Shown in pieces: positions 60,738-64,000 of a DNA stretch of 64,000 bases. Position 1 is the stretch's first letter, and each line of letters starts with the position of its first letter. The translations under genes were made by a program, and so were the position numbers. Origin of the DNA: Candidatus Electrothrix aarhusensis (GTDB lineage Bacteria; Desulfobacterota; Desulfobulbia; Desulfobulbales; Desulfobulbaceae); contig MTKO01000102.1 in the NCBI GenBank assembly GCA_004028505.1, positions 1 to 64,000 of the forward strand, given 5' to 3'. The notes below the pieces were generated by a model. It did not search any database. It was not told the origin of the DNA and saw only the letters and a list, made by a program, of their open reading frames with translations.

Positions 60738-61330
60738 GTGAAAATTACCAGCCAGATGGTCAAAGAATTACGGCAAAAGACCAATGCAGGATGATGGACT
60801 GCAAGCGGGCCTTAGAAGAGACAGAAGGTGACATGGAAAAATCCGTGGATCTTCTGCGCCAGAAGGGGCTTGCTGTTGCAGCAAAACGCGCGGATCGAGC
60901 CACCTCTGAAGGGACTGTTGAGACGTATATCCATGCGGGCGGCAAGCTCGGTGTTATGGTTGAGGTTGGTTGCGAGACTGATTTCGTTGCCAAGACCGAT
61001 GATTTCTTAACTTTTGCCAAGGACGTTGCCATGCACATCGCCGCTGCTGGCCCTTTGTCCGTTACCCGTGACGAAGTGCCCCAGGATCTGATTGATCGCG
61101 AGCGCGATATCTATGTTAATCAGGCCAAGGAAGCCGGTAAACCCGATAATATTATTGATAAGATTGTTACCGGCAAGGTTGATAAATATGTTGCCGAGAA
61201 CTGTCTGATGGAGCAGAAGTTCATCAAGAACCCGGATCTGACGGTTCAGGATATGCTCAATGAGCTGATCGCCAAAATGGGCGAGAACATCTCTGTGAAG
61301 CGGTTTGCTCGTTACCAGCTCGGCGCATAA
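60738..61330 (+). CDS. tsf: Elongation factor Ts, frameshifted near the start
   Basis: EF-Ts recycles EF-Tu-GDP. A GTG start with AAAGGAG opens KITSQMVKELRQKTNAG, then TGA. Adding one base at ~60790 (GCAGGATGATG) gives NAGxMMDCKRALEETEGDME, the family sequence, and the rest (LRQKGLAVAAKRADRATSEG, EVGCETDFVAKTDDF) reads to 61330. ~197 residues, the short form of EF-Ts. Essential gene, so sequence error is likely. Confidence 0.93.
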
Positions 61331-61349
61331 TTTGTATTATTTGCAAAGG

Positions 61350-61407
61350 TTGCATTTGCATTTGCATTTGCATTTGCATTTGCATTTGCATTTGCATTTG
61401 CATTTGC
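61350..61407. repeat. Hexanucleotide microsatellite (TTTGCA)n between tsf and pyrH
   Basis: Nearly ten perfect copies of a six-base unit (TTTGCA) without interruption. It lies in the tsf-pyrH intergenic region, ~165 bases before pyrH. The unit length is a multiple of three, but no reading frame that I can support crosses it. Confidence 0.95.
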
Positions 61408-61420
61408 GACGCTGAGTTTT

Positions 61421-61451
61421 CGGTTGCCGGACAAAGGGGTACCGGCAACCG
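61421..61451 (+). promoter_or_regulatory. Hairpin before pyrH
   Basis: CGGTTGCCGG (61421-61430) pairs perfectly with CCGGCAACCG (61442-61451) around 11 bases. No T run follows. It sits between the TTTGCA repeat and pyrH. Confidence 0.6.
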
Positions 61452-61571
61452 TTCGGGTCTGCGGACTCGATTTCCCCTCCACCCTGTTTCCAAGCCGCAG
61501 TGTTATGGAATATCTGGAATATCCGACCCTGCCGCTCAATGCATAAATTTCCTGCCAGCGGAGGCGTATCC

Positions 61572-62279
61572 ATGCAGTTTCGAAGAATTCTCCTTAAAAT
61601 AAGCGGTGAGGCCCTGATGGGCGATGGTGCCTACGGTATCAGCCCGGACATGATTACTTTTGTGGCCCTGGAAATTAAAAAAATTCAGGAGCAGGGGGCA
61701 CAGGTCGGCTTGGTGATCGGAGCCGGTAATATTTTTCGCGGAGTGGCTGGTGCTGCTGGCGGAATGAATAGAGCTGCTGCCGATAATATGGGAATGTTAG
61801 CCACGGTCTTAAACGCCCTTGCTATGCAGGATGGTCTGGAGCAAATAGGTGTCGCCTGTCGGGTGATGTCGGCCATTACCATGCGCAATGTCTGTGAACC
61901 CTATGTTCGCCTTCAGGCTATTGAGCATCTGGAGAAGGGCAGGGTGGTTATCTTTGCTGCTGGCACGGGGAACCCCTATTTTACCACAGATACCGGTGGC
62001 GTGCTCCGGGCCTTGGAGATTGAGGCCGATGTGATGATGAAGGCCACCCGAGTAGACGGGGTTTATGACCGTGATCCAGAAAAAGACAGCAACGCGGTCC
62101 GCTTTGATCGCCTGACCTACACCAAGGTTCTGCAAAATGAACTGCGGGTTATGGATGCAGCTGGTATTTCTCTTGCTCGGGATAATAACTTGCCTGTCCT
62201 GGTTTTTAATATGAAGCAGGAAGGTAATATTGTCCGGGCCGCCGCAGGGGAAGATGTGGGCACCCTGATTACTGCCTGA
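61572..62279 (+). CDS. pyrH: UMP kinase
   Basis: Phosphorylates UMP to UDP. 235 residues: MQFRRILLKISGEALMGDGA, GLVIGAGNIFRGVAGAAGGM, TGNPYFTTDTGGVLRALEIE and DVMMKATRVDGVYDRDPEKD. The ATG at 61572 has GGAGG eight bases upstream; an upstream in-frame ATG at 61500 would add foreign residues. rpsB-tsf-pyrH is a common bacterial order; frr is not next here, as a convergent gene intervenes. Confidence 0.97.
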   Translation: MQFRRILLKISGEALMGDGAYGISPDMITFVALEIKKIQEQGAQVGLVIGAGNIFRGVAGAAGGMNRAAADNMGMLATVLNALAMQDGLEQIGVACRVMSAITMRNVCEPYVRLQAIEHLEKGRVVIFAAGTGNPYFTTDTGGVLRALEIEADVMMKATRVDGVYDRDPEKDSNAVRFDRLTYTKVLQNELRVMDAAGISLARDNNLPVLVFNMKQEGNIVRAAAGEDVGTLITA

Positions 62280-62280
62280 T

Positions 62281-63173
62281 TCAGTCGTTGTTGTAGTAGG
62301 GGGCACGGCATGCCGTGCCCTTACCTGCCTCACCCCTATTCCGCAAGACAATCCGCGATTGTACTTCCCATCTCTCCCCGCTCTTTGTTGGTTTCCCCCA
62401 TTGTAATAAACCGTCCAGGCTGATCCTGGCGGGCCAGTTCCAGCTGAAGGCCGGGTCAAGATGGCCGATTTCCTGACGAACCTGGGCCGTGACCAGATCA
62501 GGATGATTATTGGTCTCACTGAGATGGGCCAGCACCACATGTTGTACCTCTTGAACCTCTGTTGTACAGAGTTCAGCAAGAAAAGCAGTGGCCTCGTTAT
62601 TGGCCAGATGTCCTTGGTTGGAGCGGACCCGTTGCTTGATATACATGGGATAGGGGCCGTTCAGGAGCATGTCCGGGTCATAATTAGATTCCAAGATCAG
62701 GGCCTGACACTGAAAAAGTCGCTGGCGAATTAATGTGGTGATTTTGCCCGTATCAGTGCAGTAGGCCACGGAATGGGTACCGTCTGAGACCAGAAAACCC
62801 ACCGGATCTGCCGTGTCGTGCGAGATGCGGAAGGGGTGGATGTGTAGATCATCCAGAGCAAAGCCGGTGCCGGTTTCAAATTCACATCCTTGATGCAGCT
62901 TTTTCACTCGTGCTTCTGCTGCTTGATGGGTCGCAGGATTGGCATAAACCGGCAGATCGTAACGCCGGGACAGCACACCGACCCCGCAACATGATCGCCG
63001 TGCTCATGGGTGATCAGAACAGCGTTCAGATCCTGGGGGGAGCGGTCGATCAGAGCCATGCGGCGGCTGATCTCCTTGCCTGAGAAGCCAGCGTCGATAA
63101 GGATACGGGTCGAGCCGGACTCAATAAGGGTGCAGTTCCCCTTTGAGCCTGAACCGAGAACACAGAATTTCAT
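62281..63173 (-). CDS. MBL-fold metallohydrolase of the WalJ/YycJ type, frameshifted
   Basis: Beta-lactamase-fold hydrolase, possibly a nuclease or cell-wall related. The N-terminus FCVLGSGSKGNCTLIESGST and the metal motif LITHEHGDHVAG are typical. Near 62983 one base is missing from a G run (minus strand GGGGTC; five G expected), after which GVLSRRYDLPVYANPATHQA continues in the second frame to ALILESNYDPDMLLNGPYPM and VVLAHLSETNNHPD. The last ~15 residues (GKGTACRAPYYNND) are translated from a palindromic repeat, making it ~297 instead of ~265 residues. Tail to tail with pyrH, one base apart. Confidence 0.85.
62296..62324. repeat. REP-like palindrome in the 3' end of the MBL gene
   Basis: GGGCACGGCATGCCGTGCCC (62301-62320) is a perfect 20-base palindrome, flanked by GTAG and TTAC. 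It is the same type as the right hairpin at 1876-1899 (GGATACGGCATGCCGTATCC) in the nqr repeat array. Confidence 0.8.
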
Positions 63174-63234
63174 GGGTAGATCAGAGCTGGGAAGGATTGT
63201 TTTATAGATAACGTATCTTGACGCATCAATTCTC

Positions 63235-63264
63235 TTGACAGTAAAACCGTTTTTGCGGTATTAA
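63235..63264 (+). promoter_or_regulatory. Promoter of tRNA-Leu
   Basis: Perfect TTGACA (63235-63240), an 18-base spacer and TATTAA (63259-63264), 14 bases before the tRNA. Confidence 0.7.
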
Positions 63265-63277
63265 TAGCAGCACTTCA

Positions 63278-63365
63278 GCCGGAGTGGTGAAACTGGTAGA
63301 CGCACTGGACTCAAAATCCAGCGGGCCTTGCGCCCGTGTCGGTTCGATTCCGACCTCCGGCACCA
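63278..63365 (+). tRNA. tRNA-Leu (anticodon CAA)
   Basis: Class II tRNA: acceptor GCCGGAG/CTCCGGC, anticodon stem CTGGA/TCCAG around a CTCAAAA loop (CAA), long variable arm (GCGGGCCTTGCGCCCGT), T-arm GGTTCGATTCC, encoded CCA. Confidence 0.95.
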
Positions 63366-63402
63366 TAGTATATTCCATCCACTTTCGTGGATGTTCGATA
63401 AA

Positions 63403-63435
63403 GCCCGCAACCTGCAAAGGTGTGCGGGTTTTTCT
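63403..63435 (+). terminator. Terminator after tRNA-Leu
   Basis: GCCCGCA.ACC pairs with GGT.GTGCGGG, followed by TTTTTCTTT. Confidence 0.75.
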
Positions 63436-63739
63436 TTGTCTTCTCTTCCATATTTGTCCACATTATCTTTCGTTAGATTTACTGCATGAAGTGGGTACAA
63501 AAGCGGGTACAGTGCGATGGGATACATGTACCCGCGTGTCCGTCCCGTTTTTAGTGAGATTGCAGGAATAGCGAAACCTACTGCAATTCAACTCCGCAAG
63601 GCAAGATGAAAAATGGGTTGGGCACTGTCACGAGCAAAAGCACGGAGCGCCTGCGCTTCTACGGAATTTGCTGCGGCTCACCTATTTCCTCTCGCAGCTT
63701 GACATTATGCAGGAAAGATAATAATCTACCTCTATATTT

Positions 63740-63761
63740 GGTCATAATGACTATAATGACC
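63740..63761. promoter_or_regulatory. Inverted repeat ahead of the PIN remnant
   Basis: GGTCAT-N10-ATGACC with partial inner symmetry, the form of a toxin-antitoxin operator. A perfect TTGACA (63699-63704) lies ~35 bases upstream. Between the tRNA-Leu terminator and here (63436-63739) I see no supported gene. Confidence 0.3.
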
Positions 63762-63786
63762 AACTCGTACAGGGAGAGTCCATAGA

Positions 63787-63897
63787 AAAATCCTCCTCGA
63801 AAAGCTTGCCGGTCTTCCGAGAACCAAACAGTATATCTCCACGATCACGGTTTCAGAGATAGTGTACGGGGTGATTAAAAGTAAACACCCGGAATAA
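63787..63897 (+). pseudogene. PIN-domain (VapC-like) remnant
   Basis: The frame reads KILLEKLAGLPRTKQYISTI followed by TVSEIVYGVIKSKHPE and a stop. This is like the second helix and strand of VapC-type PIN domains (ISTITxAELxYG, with the conserved Glu in SEIVYG). The N-terminal DTN-type start and all of the protein after ~37 residues are missing, and the frame is closed by a stop at 63757-63759, so it is a fragment. Confidence 0.45.
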
Positions 63898-64000
63898 CAA
63901 CTTTTATTGTTTTCTTGAAATTGTCAGGCTGGATTTTATCTCCCTTATTGGTTTCCGCTTCTACTGGACTGATCCGTCGGTAATGACCTAGAGAGCTGTA

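Noticed and set aside
60785-60800. TGA in tsf read as selenocysteine or as a sense codon
   Set aside because: The family sequence (GMMDCKRALEET) continues in the +1 frame, not after the TGA in the same frame, so it is an indel and not a recoded stop.
61350-61407. CRISPR array
   Set aside because: The repeat unit is six bases with no spacers; it is a microsatellite. No cas gene is in the window.
63517-63609. 30-codon frame (MGYMYPRVRPVFSEIAGIAK) as an integrase fragment after tRNA-Leu
   Set aside because: Its place next to a tRNA is suggestive but the peptide shows no recognisable recombinase motif.

Overview
The window looks like a chromosome segment of a sulfur-metabolising deltaproteobacterium of the Desulfobulbales type. 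The reasons are aprBA followed directly by qmoABC, an Na+-NQR operon led by apbE, and EF-Tu, RNA polymerase and ribosomal proteins of ordinary Gram-negative character. A cable bacterium or a Desulfobulbus relative would both fit; the sequence alone does not name the genus.

Layout. 1-7.8 kb, minus strand: apbE-nqrA-[HNH-like gene]-nqrB-nqrC-[palindromic repeat array]-nqrD-nqrE-nqrF (cut by the window edge). This is a sodium-pumping NADH:quinone oxidoreductase with its flavin transferase, interrupted by a foreign-looking gene and by repeats. 8.5-16.2 kb, plus strand: aprB-aprA, a terminator, then qmoA-qmoB-qmoC, i.e. APS reductase and the membrane complex that exchanges electrons with it. 16.3-18.4 kb: tRNA-Thr, Tyr, Gly, Thr, the first tuf gene, rpmG and tRNA-Trp. 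18.4-49.7 kb: one continuous expression supercluster in the classical order secE-nusG-rplKAJL-rpoBC, rpsLG-fusA-tuf, the S10 and spc series, secY-map, infA-rpmJ-rpsMKD-rpoA-rplQ, with its own promoters, leader hairpins and terminators.

49.8-59.4 kb is accessory: a YkgJ-like cysteine-cluster protein and a Bcr/CflA-type transporter, an exported MoaF-like protein, a small nucleotidyltransferase (MNT) with what looks like a decayed HEPN partner, a broken small hypothetical gene, a 634-residue protein made of four copies of a motif I cannot assign to a family, an acidic hypothetical protein overlapping a BON-MscS channel gene, and a PQQ-type sugar dehydrogenase lipoprotein. 59.7-63.4 kb returns to housekeeping: rpsB-tsf-pyrH, a convergent WalJ/YycJ-type metallo-beta-lactamase-fold gene and tRNA-Leu. 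The last 0.6 kb carries a PIN-domain (VapC-like) remnant.

Two features run through the window. First, twelve clear single-base frameshifts break eleven otherwise well-conserved genes (nqrB twice, nqrD, nqrE, rplL, rplC, secY twice, rpoA, the transporter, tsf, walJ). Most are one-base losses, often in short homopolymers. They are most simply sequencing or assembly errors, although four fall within the nqr operon. Second, families of short palindromic repeats sit at gene ends and in operon gaps, and twice supply a gene's stop codon. The best candidate for something undescribed is the four-repeat protein at 53726-55630.
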